The translations under genes and the position numbers were made by a program. Shown here piece by piece: positions 1 through 6,985 of a stretch of DNA of 64,000 nt. Within the stretch, counting starts at the first letter, position 1, and each line of letters begins with the position of its first letter. The stretch comes from CAZJYI01 sp964550025 (GTDB lineage: Bacteria > Verrucomicrobiota > Kiritimatiellia > UBA8416 > CAYOBW01): the NCBI GenBank assembly GCA_964550025.1, contig CAZJYI010000055.1, positions 1 to 64,000 of the forward strand, given 5' to 3'. The notes beneath the pieces are model-generated. The model had not been told where the DNA came from and did not search any database. It saw nothing but the letters and a program-made list of their open reading frames with translations.

Positions 1-1
1 C

Positions 2-142
2 AGTCCGTCCAGCGCGTTCACCGACGTACCGGGCTCCATGGACGTCGTCGGCGACGATGCGACCCATGCCCACGCTCCCACCGCCACCAATCCCCCGGCC
101 TTCTATCGCCTCAAGATGCGCATCGAACAGACTGCGGAGTGA
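2..142 (+). CDS. C-terminal tail of a secreted protein (partial)
   Basis: The first frame is open from the window edge to a TGA at 140-142 and encodes 46 residues. They end in TNPPAFYRLKMRIEQTAE. A short Thr/Ala/Pro-rich run followed by an FYRLK-type end is a pattern I associate with the C-termini of large secreted proteins in Kiritimatiellota and Lentisphaerota. The secreted protein starting at 45338 carries a related module ending in CFFRVF. The body of the protein lies outside the window, so no function is assigned. Its last 32 bases overlap, on the opposite strand, the broken reading frame at 111-224. Confidence 0.6.
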   Translation, partial: SPSSAFTDVPGSMDVVGDDATHAHAPTATNPPAFYRLKMRIEQTAE

Positions 143-224
143 CCACCCTCCCTGTAGCCGCGAGCAGGAGCGAGAGCACGGCGAGCCCCAGGAGCACGAG
201 CAGCATCTTCGTGCGCAGCTTCAC
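111..224 (-). pseudogene. Truncated N-terminus of a membrane-anchored protein, perhaps a SpoIIE-type phosphatase
   Basis: A GTG at 224, overlapping the stop of the RsbW-like gene by four bases, opens 37 codons beginning VKLRTKMLLVLLGLAVLSLL. This is a positively charged start followed by a hydrophobic anchor. The frame then runs into the tail of the gene on the other strand and stops at 111. STAS, RsbW and then a HAMP-containing PP2C phosphatase is a common partner-switching order, so the fragment looks like the first 25-30 residues of such a phosphatase cut off by a rearrangement or an assembly join. The identity of the missing part is inference. The junction falls in a sequence related to a motif at 16838-16870. 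Confidence 0.45.
146..175. repeat. Dispersed motif related to 16838-16870
   Basis: On the minus strand this reads CTCGCTCCTGCTCGCGGCTA followed by CAGGGAGG. At 16839 on the plus strand the same pattern appears as CTCGCTCACGCTCGTGGCTA followed by CAGGGAGG. The two stretches match at all but three of 28 positions. It lies exactly where the anchored protein on the minus strand loses its homology. Confidence 0.45.
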
Positions 225-643
225 GATCCGCCGCCCTTTTCGACGAGCAGCGTCAGGACATTCCGTCCACCCTCCCTGCGGTACTCGACCCGGTCCATGA
301 CCTTGCGAATCAGGAACACGCCCAGTCCGCCGGGCTCGCGCTCCATGATGTCCTGCGTCAGGTCGGGCGGGGGAACGGTGAACAGATCGAAAGGCCTGCC
401 GCTGTCCGCGACCTCGATGACGAAGCCGCGGTCCGATATCGCGCAGGACAGAGACATCTCGCCCCGTTCGTCACCGTAGGCGTAGTGGCACACGTTGGCC
501 ACGGTCTCCTCGACCGCCAGCTCAACGTCGGCGATGCGCTCCGCGGGAAGATTCTGCTCGCGAGCACAGTCGGACGCGGCCTCAACCAGCCGGGGGAGGT
601 GTTCAAGTGTGGCAGGGACGGAGATCTCTGCGAGGACCTTCAC
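221..643 (-). CDS. RsbW-like anti-sigma factor / serine kinase (HATPase_c)
   Basis: This 140-residue protein is of the usual length for RsbW/SpoIIAB-type kinases, which phosphorylate a STAS antagonist and sequester a sigma factor or other partner. The N-box is VELAVEETVANVCHYAYGDE. The DSGRPFD segment corresponds to the G1 box, and GGLGVFLIRKVMD to the G2/lid region. I chose the GTG at 643, eight bases after the stop of the STAS gene; the frame is open further upstream but there it overlaps the STAS gene in another frame. Immediate neighbours are STAS (upstream) and a broken anchored protein (overlapping downstream), so it is the middle gene of a partner-switching operon. Confidence 0.85.
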   Translation of the reverse strand: MKVLAEISVPATLEHLPRLVEAASDCAREQNLPAERIADVELAVEETVANVCHYAYGDERGEMSLSCAISDRGFVIEVADSGRPFDLFTVPPPDLTQDIMEREPGGLGVFLIRKVMDRVEYRREGGRNVLTLLVEKGGGS

Positions 644-651
644 ACGCTGCG

Positions 652-1017
652 TTATGCCTTGCCTGTGTCGTCCCACGCGCCCTCGGAGTAGGCCAGCATG
701 TCGAAGCCGGAGATGTCCAGCGTCCTGCCGACCATACCCTTCATGTTCGCGAGCAGGAGCTTGCCGCCCTTGGCCACGCACTGTTTGCTCAGCACGAGAA
801 TCACGCGCAACCCGGCGCTGCTGATGTACTCGAGATCGCCCATGTCCAGGAGCATCCGCGTCTGCCCCATTTCGATGTACTCAGCGCATTGCTTCTCGAC
901 CTCGTCAGCATTCGTGGCGTCGATCCGTCCTCCGAGCTTCACGACGAATGACTCCTCGCCGATCATCGGCTCCAGCGTGAATGTCGGTTTGTCGGTCACG
1001 TCCGTGTTTCCTTTCAC
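652..1017 (-). CDS. STAS-domain anti-anti-sigma factor (RsbV/SpoIIAA-like)
   Basis: A 121-residue single STAS domain. It has the typical first strand FVVKLGGRIDATNADEVEK and the phosphoacceptor loop LEYISSAGLRVIL, where the Ser of the SSAG motif is the residue phosphorylated by the RsbW partner in this family. It should bind the RsbW-like protein encoded directly downstream when unphosphorylated. The start is ATG at 1017. A perfect 10-bp hairpin lies just upstream at 1047-1071, separating it from the spike module. Confidence 0.9.
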   Translation of the reverse strand: MKGNTDVTDKPTFTLEPMIGEESFVVKLGGRIDATNADEVEKQCAEYIEMGQTRMLLDMGDLEYISSAGLRVILVLSKQCVAKGGKLLLANMKGMVGRTLDISGFDMLAYSEGAWDDTGKA

Positions 1018-1046
1018 AGTGAGAGTGAGGGGGCCATCATCAGGGA

Positions 1047-1071
1047 GGCCCGCTTCCGGCAGAAGCGGGCC
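1047..1071. repeat. Perfect 10-bp inverted repeat with CGGCA loop
   Basis: GGCCCGCTTC, loop CGGCA, GAAGCGGGCC. The same 5-base loop between different but equally perfect 10-bp GC-rich arms occurs at 63438-63462. There is no T-run on either side, so this is more likely a REP-like palindrome than a simple intrinsic terminator. It sits between the end of the DUF4150 gene and the STAS start. Confidence 0.6.
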
Positions 1072-1135
1072 ACTGCGGCCCGCGATTGCGGAGTGTGAGT
1101 TCGATGCCCACTCTCCGCAGCCACACTATCTCTCG

Positions 1136-1540
1136 TCACTCTGCCACAAATACCTTGGCCTGTGAAGGCGCAACCACCTGCCCTGCCGGCACATTGGCAT
1201 TCGTGCCGTTCTGCTGGGTCAGCGCCGTGTGGTATATAGCCGGCGCCCCTTCGATGAAGACCTTGCTGCTCCCCTTCTTGAACAACACCGGCCCCTTGAA
1301 CACGCCGGAGGTCACGCCGCCCCCCGTCCCGGCCTCGTCGCCCGTTGAGACAGGAATCTGCGATGCCAGCGTTACCGCCTGGCGCATCTCGATCGTGACG
1401 CGCGTGGCCGTCATCAGCGTCTGCGCCAGCATGCCGGAGTTAGGGTAGGGGACAGGCACAAACGTGTTGCCCGCGGGTGTCTTGCAGACGTCCGGGTTCG
1501 CCAGCGTCTCCCCCGCCGCGTTGGTCGATGCAGGCATCAT
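1136..1540 (-). CDS. PAAR-like DUF4150 protein, T6SS spike tip
   Basis: The 134-residue product begins with NPDVCKTPAGNTFVPVPYPN, the characteristic opening of DUF4150. It continues with a VFIEGAPAIYHTALTQQNGTN segment. DUF4150 proteins are PAAR-like tips that sharpen the VgrG spike and often carry or recruit an effector. Here there is no C-terminal extension, so the tip is bare. The ATG overlaps the stop of the DUF3540 gene (ATGA), indicating translational coupling. It is the last gene of the spike module; no toxin or immunity gene follows it. Confidence 0.85.
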   Translation of the reverse strand: MMPASTNAAGETLANPDVCKTPAGNTFVPVPYPNSGMLAQTLMTATRVTIEMRQAVTLASQIPVSTGDEAGTGGGVTSGVFKGPVLFKKGSSKVFIEGAPAIYHTALTQQNGTNANVPAGQVVAPSQAKVFVAE

Positions 1541-2412
1541 CCCAGGTGTATCTCCTCTCCCTGCACACGCACGTCTTCCTCGGCAGAGATCTGCGTTCGC
1601 CGGGCCTTGAGGTACGCCGTATCTTCGATCACCGTCATCTCTCTCCCGGCACGCCGATGCAACAGCCCCTCCACCGTCTGCACCAGCTCGCGCGCCTTCG
1701 CCACGATCCGCCCGGTCGTCGACTGCACATGCTCACCCGCGAATCGCAGCTCTTTCACCCGGACATCACCCCGCTCCGCACGCAGCCTTGCCTGTTCGGT
1801 TTCGATCACGGTGCGACGCGCCTTTACGCAGGCGCCGTCACCCTCCAGGACCGCTTCGTTCGGACCCAGCCGTAGCATCGATTTGAGCTTTCGCACGGCT
1901 GACAGCACGGCGACCCGCACGGCCACCCGCCCGCTGATGTCCACGGTTTGCCCCGTCATGTTCACGCCCTCGCCGGCGACGAGGTTGATGCTGCCCGCCG
2001 GGGCCACGAGATCGAGGTCCCCCGTCTCCGCGAACACGCGCGCCTTGCCCTCCTCGTACTGGAACAGAAGCCCGCCCTTTGCATCGTACACGCTCAACCG
2101 GTCTTCACCGTCGACCACGGCCCGCGTGCCGTCATCCAGCGAGACTTCGCGGGCCTGCTCGCCGTCGGGCTTCTGCTGGTGCAGGATGCCGATCACGTAA
2201 GAATGGCCGTTCTCACCGTGGGCAACCAGCACCTCGTCGCCCTCCGTCAGCGCCGGCGGGCCCGCCAGCGCGATCCGCGCCCATTGTGCACCGTCGACCG
2301 CCGCCTCCGCCCGTATGCGCACGGTCCGTCCCGAAGAATGGACCTCCAGCACCCGCGCCGTTTCAACCCCGGCAGTCACCCCGGGGGAATCCGTCTTCCA
2401 GAATGCATGCAT
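1537..2412 (-). CDS. DUF3540 protein of a T6SS spike module
   Basis: About 291 residues. The N-terminal half contains an OB-like segment (ALAGPPALTEGDEVLVAHGE), and GHSYVIGILHQQKP resembles the oligosaccharide-binding fold of VgrG. The rest is a regular beta-rich, valine- and arginine-rich region consistent with a stacked beta structure. DUF3540 genes are found with DUF2169, pentapeptide and DUF4150 genes in VgrG loci; their exact role is not settled. ATG at 2412 overlaps the preceding stop by one base (TGATG); a GTG one codon upstream is possible. Confidence 0.7.
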   Translation of the reverse strand: MHAFWKTDSPGVTAGVETARVLEVHSSGRTVRIRAEAAVDGAQWARIALAGPPALTEGDEVLVAHGENGHSYVIGILHQQKPDGEQAREVSLDDGTRAVVDGEDRLSVYDAKGGLLFQYEEGKARVFAETGDLDLVAPAGSINLVAGEGVNMTGQTVDISGRVAVRVAVLSAVRKLKSMLRLGPNEAVLEGDGACVKARRTVIETEQARLRAERGDVRVKELRFAGEHVQSTTGRIVAKARELVQTVEGLLHRRAGREMTVIEDTAYLKARRTQISAEEDVRVQGEEIHLG

Positions 2413-4331
2413 CACTCTACCCCTCCGTTAGCCGGCTCCGGTTCCGGCGGCTGCCATGCCTCCGCTGCCGCCAGTGCCTCGTCCGTCCGGATCGCGTGTT
2501 CTGTCTTGGCGCCCTCGTAGTCGGCATGCATGTCGTCTACGCAGTGCATCTTGGCGTACGAAAGATCGGCGTCTGCAAAAGAGGTTTCCCGCAGTGCGGC
2601 GTGGGAGAAATCCGCGTAGTTCAAGGGGCAGCCGCTCAACCGGGCCTTCGTCAGGGCAGCCTTCGTGAACATGGCCGACTCCAGTCGCGCACCGCTGAAA
2701 TCGGCGTCCTCGGCTTTCGCCTTGAGGAACTGCGTGTCGCACAGGTTGGCGTTGCGCAACACGGCGCCGGCGAGCGTGGCTTCCGTGAACATCGCCATGC
2801 GGCAGGCCGCCCGGGAGAGATCCGCACCCGACAGGTCGGCCTTAGTGAACAGCGCCTGCTTGAGCCGGGCATCGCGCAGCTTCGTGCCCGTCAGGTCCGC
2901 CTCCGAGAAGTCGCTCAACTCGAACATGCCGCCCGAGAGGTCCAGCCCCTTGAAGCAGGCCCGCTTGAGCGCGCATTGCCGGAACGAAGTCCCCGTAGTC
3001 TTCATACTGGTGAAATCGACGTCACTGAAATCGGTGAACGCTGCCTCCACGTTGTTCAGGTTGAGGCCCTCCGTCTTTGCCTTTCTCAGAACGACGGACT
3101 CGAACGCCGTTGCGTCGGCGAGCGATGCACCGGCCAGGTCCGCCTCCGCGAAGCTCGTGCGAAGGCAGCGGCAGCGGTTGAGGTCCGCCTGGGAAAGCTC
3201 CGCCCCGTCGAATACAGCGCCCGTGAGGTCGCAGCCGTTCAGCTTCGCTCCCGAGAGTTTCGCCCCGCTGAAATCGGCGTGGCTCAAGTCGCGTCCGCTG
3301 AAGTCGACGCCGGTCAATACGGTCCGCGCGAGAAGGTAGCGCTCGAAAGCAGCACCGGCCAGTTTCGCCCCGCCGAGGTCGCAGTCGTCCAGGCGCGTGT
3401 CGCGCAGGTCCGCACCTGAAAGATCGGCTTCCGACAGGCCGCAGTCGCGCAGAGACGCACCGCGGAGGTCGGCCCCGGAGAGATCGGCGGAGGCGAAGCG
3501 GCAGCTGGAGAACACCGTGCGGCGCGCCTGCAGACCGGAGAGAGGGAGACCTTCGTACGCGCAGTCGTCAAATGTGCAGTCGCTCCAGTCGGTGGGGAAT
3601 CCCGAGAGCTCCCCCGGCTTTGCTCCGATGACGGTGATGCCGCGCCCCGCCGCGCCCTCTTCCTCCGGGGGGTCGTTGATTATCACCCCGGTGAAGTCCG
3701 TCGACTCCAGGTCGCACTGCACGATCGCCGCACCGACAAGGTTACAGTTCTTCAACGATGCCCCGGCCAGGCAGGTGTGCGCCAGGGATGCGCCGCGAAG
3801 ACTCGCCTTGTCGAAGACCGCGCCCCGCGCGTTGACGCCGCCCAGCGTGATGCCGTCCATCTTCGCGTCCGTGAACACGGCCCCAACCAGGATCGTCTCC
3901 CCCGCTGCGAAGTTGCCCGGATCGAGCGCTTCCGGCTTCTCCCAGTCCACCTTCTGAATGTCACCGACGAACTTGGGTTCGACGCTGAACTCGGCGTTAC
4001 TCAACGTTGCGCCGGTGAAGTCCGCACGCGGCGCCAGCACGTTGCGCAGGCTCGCGCCGGTCAGGTCGGTTCCGCGCAGGACGGCGCCTTCCATGATCAC
4101 GTCCATGAAGATCGCCCCGGCGATGGAGGCGTTGCTCAAGTCGGCACCGGAGAGGTCGCTGCCGATAAACGTACAACCGTCGAGCCTGGCGCCGCGCAGG
4201 TCGGCTCCGCGCAGGTCGGCCCGGATGATGCCCTCACCAAGGACCGCCTCACCCGCTCGGATGCGGCGCAGGAGACGGTCCGGCGGCAGCAGGTCCGGGA
4301 TTTCGAATGGCGGTTGTGCGGCTTCGGCCAT
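2412..4331 (-). CDS. Pentapeptide-repeat protein of the spike module
   Basis: 639 residues, almost all in A(D/N)LxX pentapeptides, for example ADLRGADLRGARLDG, SDLSGADLSNAS and ADLSGADLRDTRLDDCDLGG. The family folds as a right-handed quadrilateral beta-helix. No other domain is visible; a run near residues 200-235 (DPPEEEGAAGRG) interrupts the helix. The gene starts six bases after the stop of the DUF2169 fusion and overlaps the DUF3540 gene, so all five spike genes are likely one transcript. Pentapeptide proteins in VgrG loci are thought to be effector or adaptor modules; this is family context, not seen here. Confidence 0.85.
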   Translation of the reverse strand: MAEAAQPPFEIPDLLPPDRLLRRIRAGEAVLGEGIIRADLRGADLRGARLDGCTFIGSDLSGADLSNASIAGAIFMDVIMEGAVLRGTDLTGASLRNVLAPRADFTGATLSNAEFSVEPKFVGDIQKVDWEKPEALDPGNFAAGETILVGAVFTDAKMDGITLGGVNARGAVFDKASLRGASLAHTCLAGASLKNCNLVGAAIVQCDLESTDFTGVIINDPPEEEGAAGRGITVIGAKPGELSGFPTDWSDCTFDDCAYEGLPLSGLQARRTVFSSCRFASADLSGADLRGASLRDCGLSEADLSGADLRDTRLDDCDLGGAKLAGAAFERYLLARTVLTGVDFSGRDLSHADFSGAKLSGAKLNGCDLTGAVFDGAELSQADLNRCRCLRTSFAEADLAGASLADATAFESVVLRKAKTEGLNLNNVEAAFTDFSDVDFTSMKTTGTSFRQCALKRACFKGLDLSGGMFELSDFSEADLTGTKLRDARLKQALFTKADLSGADLSRAACRMAMFTEATLAGAVLRNANLCDTQFLKAKAEDADFSGARLESAMFTKAALTKARLSGCPLNYADFSHAALRETSFADADLSYAKMHCVDDMHADYEGAKTEHAIRTDEALAAAEAWQPPEPEPANGGVE

Positions 4332-4336
4332 CTCGG

Positions 4337-6964
4337 CTATTCCTCAAAGAGCGTGTTGGCGAAATTGGTTCCCTCGGCGCGGGCGCCCTCGTGCAGGACG
4401 CCGCCCATCTGCGCGCCGTAGCAGTTCGAGCCGGAGAGGTCGGCCCCGCGCAAATCGGCATTCTCCAGGTTGGCCTCGAACAGGTTCATCTGCACGAGAC
4501 GGGCCTCCTTGAGGTTGGCCTTGGTGAAGCGACCCTGTTTCATGTCCGACCCATACAGGTTGGCGCCGGCCAGGTCCGCCTCCGCAAGAAGCCCGTTGGG
4601 CATGCGCGCGAACGATAGGTCGGCCCGTGCGAGGGTGGCGCCCGTGTAGTTGCCCTGTGCGCCGTGCGCTTCGCGGAACGACGCGGCCGTGAAGTCCGCG
4701 CCCTGCGCCATCAGCTTGGTCACGTCGGCGTAGTTCAGTTCCGCCTCGGCGGCCTGGACGCCTTGGAACAGCGCCTCCGCTAGGCGTGCGCGGGTGAACT
4801 GGGCACGCGCCAGCTTCGCGGCCTTGAAGTCGCAGCGATCGAACGCGCCTTCCCAGAGCTTGGCACCCTCGAGGTCCGCCTCGCCGAAAGAGGCGTTATT
4901 CGCCCGGGCGCGGGTCAATGTCGCGTTGGTCAGGGCAGCTCCAGCCCACACGGATCCCACGAGGATCGCGCCCGAGAGGTCCGCGCTTTGAGCGGCCGCG
5001 CCGCTGAAGTCCGCCTGGGTGCAGTCCGTGCCCTGCAGATTCGCTCCGTCGAGCTCGGTGCCCGAGGCGACCGCGGTGGTCAGTACGGCGCCCTGCAGGT
5101 TCGCTCCCGACAGCTTTGCCCCAGTCAGAATGGCGCCGGTGAGGTCGGCGTTGGTCAGTGTTGCCCCGGACAAGTCGGTCTCCGCCAGGTCGGCCCCGGC
5201 CAGCTTCAGGCCGTTGAGATCCAGCCCCGACAGGTTCTCGCCTGCCAGGCTGTGTCCCGAAGCCACACGCTCCGTGACGTCCTGCCGCGTGAGAGTGGGC
5301 GCAGGGGGCTCAGTTGTTTCGGCAGGTGCGTTGCCTCCGGGGGCTGGTGCTCCGGTTTCAGCCTGCGTTCCGGGTTGATCGCCTGGTGTCCCTGGTGCTT
5401 CCGCCGGTGGCTGGTCGGGGTCGGGCGGGGGGATGTCGGGATTCTGTTTCCGGGCGTAGAACCAGTTCTCGGCCTGGGCGGCGAAGGCGGGGTCGATGCC
5501 CATGTCGCGCAGCATCTGGTCGCGCTTGGCGCGGACCTCGGGTGTGAGAGAGAGCGGCCGGTTGGGGTCCATGCCGGCCTGACGCATCAGGCGCTCGGAT
5601 TCGCGCTGCATCTTCCTGGCCTGCTCTTCCGGGTCGCCGTCGAGCAGCTCGGTGACCTGTTTGCGGTCCACCTTGGGCATGAGTTTCGGGTCGACGCCGG
5701 CCCTGGTCAGCGCCTCGCGCATCTGCCGTTCGGCCTGGTTGATGATGGCATCCATATCCGCGTCCGACATGCCTTGTTCCTCCTCCTCTTCTTCCGGCTC
5801 GGGCGCTTCGAGCGGTTCGGGCTCGTGCGGTGGTTCTTCCTCGGGTGAGGAAATCTCGGGTTGTTTGGGTGTCGCCGCCTCGACAAAGAGGGCCCGGCAG
5901 GTTTCGATGGCCTGGGGGGGGCTGTCAAGCGGCTCGGACAGTGTGAACACATGGTCGATTTCGGGGGCTTCTTCACTGCTGACGGGAATCCACCCGCGCC
6001 ACAACAACACGGCCTGCTCAGCGTCGGCGTCGACCCACAGCGTGTCCAAATTCATCGGTACCTCAGCGAATTCCCGCACTTCGGGCGGCGAGCCGTCTTC
6101 GGGCTGCGGGGGATCACCGTCTTTCCTGCGGTTGACGAAGCAGCGCACACGCAGCCCGGGCAGGTAAGTCCGGTATTGCGGAAAGTCCGCGTGCATGTTC
6201 TCAATGTAGACCTCCTCGTCTCCGCGCAGGTAGCCGCCGTAGAGCATGTCCAGCGGGGCAGCATTGAAGTACGTGGGGTCGATGTCTTCGGGGTACCAGG
6301 GCCAGCGCTCGTCCTTGTAGTGTTTCGTGAACGTGCCGGCCTTCTTGAGACGTTGCGGCCACATCTGGCTGAGCGGGCCGAAGCCGGCGGGTTCGGGACG
6401 GTTGCCGCGGGCATAGATCAGGTCGTTGGGATCCTCGATGTTGGGCAACACCTGGGTCTTTGTCCCGTCCGCCGCAACCGTCTTCTCGCGCCCGATCCCG
6501 ATGGGGTTGCGCTTGAACGAGGAGCCCCCGAAACTCCGCTCATACCGCACGTCCATCTCCGTGAATGGTTCGGGATGGGACGGCGAAGACGAAAGGAATC
6601 CCGACTTCCAATGGCGGTCTCCGAAAACAGCCAGGCACTTGGACTGGTTGTTCACGCGGAACACAACCCGACAGACAGGGACGGCCTTGCCGCCCGGCGG
6701 CTTGCATGTGCCCACCAACATCAGGTCCGCCTGCGGTTTGAATGGCGAGAAGTCGCTCACGTAGCGAAGGCTCCCGGCCTGCTCCTCATCCCCCGGATAG
6801 TACTCGTCCCCGGCCGGCGGCTTCTGCTCCTCCGCCAACGTCATCGCGCTGCCAGGAGCCAGGTCGAACGTGGCCTTGGTCATGAGGGAGAGAGAGTGAC
6901 CTGGGAAACCGATACGACCCGGTGAATGGAATACCGCCAATTGGCTACATTGGACAATGTGCAT
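4337..6964 (-). CDS. DUF2169 adaptor fused to pentapeptide repeats
   Basis: About 875 residues. Residues 1-340 form a DUF2169 domain with typical segments such as TKATFDLAPGSA, YVSDFSPFKPQADLMLVG and WPYPEDIDPTYFNAAP-like text. DUF2169 proteins are accessory or chaperone-like partners of T6SS spike effectors. Residues 340-560 are a Pro/Glu-rich linker with DANQAERQMREAL-type helices. Residues 565-870 are pentapeptide repeats (LAGENLSGLDLNGLKLAGAD). The ATG at 6964 is used; a TTG at 6979 in frame is an alternative. It begins a few bases after vgrG, in the same transcript. Confidence 0.8.
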   Translation of the reverse strand: MHIVQCSQLAVFHSPGRIGFPGHSLSLMTKATFDLAPGSAMTLAEEQKPPAGDEYYPGDEEQAGSLRYVSDFSPFKPQADLMLVGTCKPPGGKAVPVCRVVFRVNNQSKCLAVFGDRHWKSGFLSSSPSHPEPFTEMDVRYERSFGGSSFKRNPIGIGREKTVAADGTKTQVLPNIEDPNDLIYARGNRPEPAGFGPLSQMWPQRLKKAGTFTKHYKDERWPWYPEDIDPTYFNAAPLDMLYGGYLRGDEEVYIENMHADFPQYRTYLPGLRVRCFVNRRKDGDPPQPEDGSPPEVREFAEVPMNLDTLWVDADAEQAVLLWRGWIPVSSEEAPEIDHVFTLSEPLDSPPQAIETCRALFVEAATPKQPEISSPEEEPPHEPEPLEAPEPEEEEEEQGMSDADMDAIINQAERQMREALTRAGVDPKLMPKVDRKQVTELLDGDPEEQARKMQRESERLMRQAGMDPNRPLSLTPEVRAKRDQMLRDMGIDPAFAAQAENWFYARKQNPDIPPPDPDQPPAEAPGTPGDQPGTQAETGAPAPGGNAPAETTEPPAPTLTRQDVTERVASGHSLAGENLSGLDLNGLKLAGADLAETDLSGATLTNADLTGAILTGAKLSGANLQGAVLTTAVASGTELDGANLQGTDCTQADFSGAAAQSADLSGAILVGSVWAGAALTNATLTRARANNASFGEADLEGAKLWEGAFDRCDFKAAKLARAQFTRARLAEALFQGVQAAEAELNYADVTKLMAQGADFTAASFREAHGAQGNYTGATLARADLSFARMPNGLLAEADLAGANLYGSDMKQGRFTKANLKEARLVQMNLFEANLENADLRGADLSGSNCYGAQMGGVLHEGARAEGTNFANTLFEE

Positions 6965-6985
6965 GGGAGAGTCCGCCAATGAGTT

